Below, piece after piece: positions 13,474 to 14,379 of a stretch of 14,379 bases of DNA. Made by a program: the position numbers and the translations under genes. Source of the stretch: JANQGH01 sp039177555 (GTDB taxonomy: Bacteria; Pseudomonadota; Alphaproteobacteria; DSM-16000; Inquilinaceae); NCBI GenBank assembly GCA_039177555.1, contig JBCDFV010000075.1:1-14379 (forward strand), in the 5' to 3' direction. Within the stretch, counting starts at the first letter, position 1. Each line of letters begins with the position of its first letter. The notes beneath the pieces are model-generated. The model saw nothing but the letters and a program-made list of their open reading frames with translations. It was not told the DNA's origin and searched no databases.

Positions 13474-14190
13474 ATGGCCGATCAGTCGCTTGAGGCGGAT
13501 GATCGGTCGGATGGTGCCGACAGCAATGCCGCCCTGGTCCAGCTTCGCGCCTGGCTGGTCCGGCGCGACCTGCCGGCCAACACGCGCCTGCCGGCGGAGC
13601 GGGTCTTGTCGGAGGAGCTGGGCGTCAGCCGCGGCGAACTGCGCAAGGCGCTGGCGGAGTTGGAGCATGAAGGCCAGCTTTGGCGGCACGTCGGCAAGGG
13701 CACGTTCACCGGCGTGCGCGAGGTCGAAGGGCCCAGCTTGAAGGAGCTGGAACGACAGACCAACCCGGCCGAGGTCATGCGCGCGCGTCTTTTGATCGAG
13801 CCGATGCTGGCGCGCGAGGCGGCGCTCAACGCCACCTCGACGGATGTCGAGGCGTTCCATCGCTGCCTGATCCGCACGCGGGAGGCGGCGACCTGGCGCC
13901 AGTACGAGGCCGCCGACAATGAACTGCATCGCTGCATCGCCAAAGCCAGCCAGAACCGATTGCTGCTGGGCCTGTTCGATGTCTTGAACTCGGTGCGGCG
14001 CGCCGTCGTCTGGGGCCGGCTGCGGGCGCATGAGGGACGGCCGCCGGCCAACCACCATTCCTTCGCCGAACATGAACGCATCGTCCAGGCCATCGCCGAG
14101 CGCGACCTGGAGGCGGCCGGACGACTGATGCACGGTCATCTGCGATCCGTCGAGAGCCGCCTGATTGACCAGCGCCTGGCGGCGGAGTAG
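13474..14190 (+). CDS. FadR-subfamily GntR transcriptional regulator (GntR HTH + FCD domain)
   Basis: 238 residues from the ATG at 13474; an in-frame TTG at 13444 would add ten residues, but AGGA lies too close to it. The N-terminal winged helix is clear (LPAERVLSEELGVSRGELRKAL, then a glycine wing HVGKGTFTG). The rest is an all-helical FCD ligand domain (FadR C-terminal domain). Its likely metal ligands are an Asp and His in AADNELH, a His in EHERIVQAI and a His in the MHGHL segment, so a carboxylate effector bound through a metal is expected. It diverges from operon B, and the shared gap carries repeated TTGG/CCAA dyads. It most likely represses the importer operon until a pathway acid is present. 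Confidence 0.92.
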   Translation: MADQSLEADDRSDGADSNAALVQLRAWLVRRDLPANTRLPAERVLSEELGVSRGELRKALAELEHEGQLWRHVGKGTFTGVREVEGPSLKELERQTNPAEVMRARLLIEPMLAREAALNATSTDVEAFHRCLIRTREAATWRQYEAADNELHRCIAKASQNRLLLGLFDVLNSVRRAVVWGRLRAHEGRPPANHHSFAEHERIVQAIAERDLEAAGRLMHGHLRSVESRLIDQRLAAE

Positions 14191-14379
14191 TCACCCACGC
14201 CTGACACCGGGCAGCGGCGGTCGAGGTCGCGCCTGGCTGGCATCGTTTGTAGAAATGGGCCGACATGTGAGGGAAGAGACTGTCCGCCGATCTCCAACGG
14301 CTAGGGCGCTTGACGGTTTCGCCGACGGTCAGGCCGCGCGGCCGCTCTCTGATGGTATGAGCGGGGCCTGGCGTGCAGG
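14191..14379. other. Unassigned end of the window
   Basis: 189 bases after the GntR-type stop. I see no gene, terminator or clear promoter. An ATG at 14357 opens a frame that runs off the window, but no ribosome binding site supports it. Confidence 0.4.

Noticed and set aside
14352..14379. The start of a new plus-strand gene at the window edge
   Set aside because: The first ATG is followed at once by a stop, and the second (14357) has no ribosome binding site and only seven codons in view.

Overview
This is a high-GC window with no RNA gene, insertion sequence or CRISPR array that I can see. It reads like the genome of a free-living alphaproteobacterium, perhaps of the Rhodospirillales or Rhodobacterales type. 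That placement is inference: it rests on GC-rich codon use, a TAXI-type TRAP importer, a taurine/NMT1-type ABC importer, a FadR-like regulator and a large RTX protein. Eleven protein genes are supported, nine on the minus strand and two (the regulators) on the plus strand.

Layout. Positions 1-150 are a strikingly AT-rich spacer. 151-2868 (minus) is a 905-residue RTX calcium-binding repeat protein, probably a type I secretion substrate; no exporter genes are in view. 3098-8418 (minus) is operon A, in transcription order: a TAXI-family TRAP binding protein, a fused TRAP permease, an alpha/beta hydrolase and a sulfatase. The last three genes are joined by 4-base ATGA stop/start overlaps. A MarR-family regulator (8499-8981, plus) diverges from operon A, and the 80-base gap between them holds two tandem ATTGA-N4-TCAAT palindromes. 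9001-13139 (minus) is operon B: an ABC binding protein, a permease, an ATPase, a second and different permease, and a fumarylacetoacetate-hydrolase-family enzyme that looks most like fumarylpyruvate hydrolase. Most junctions here are also ATGA overlaps. A FadR-type GntR regulator (13474-14190, plus) diverges from operon B, with TTGGT/ACCAA-type candidate operators between them. The last 189 bases hold nothing I can assign.

How it works together (inference). The two operons share one design: a divergently placed regulator, a high-affinity binding protein, a membrane importer, then cytoplasmic hydrolases. Operon A could import an organic anion that is a sulfate ester and/or carboxylic ester and cut it inside the cell, since neither hydrolase has an export signal. 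Operon B could import a small anion, perhaps an aromatic acid, and use the FAH-family enzyme on a ring-cleavage product; the ring-cleavage enzymes themselves are not here. The substrates cannot be read from the sequence. The best-supported noteworthy signals are the tandem MarR operator with an apparently leaderless MarR transcript, the GntR operator set, the two-different-permease ABC importer, and the TRAP-esterase-sulfatase coupling.
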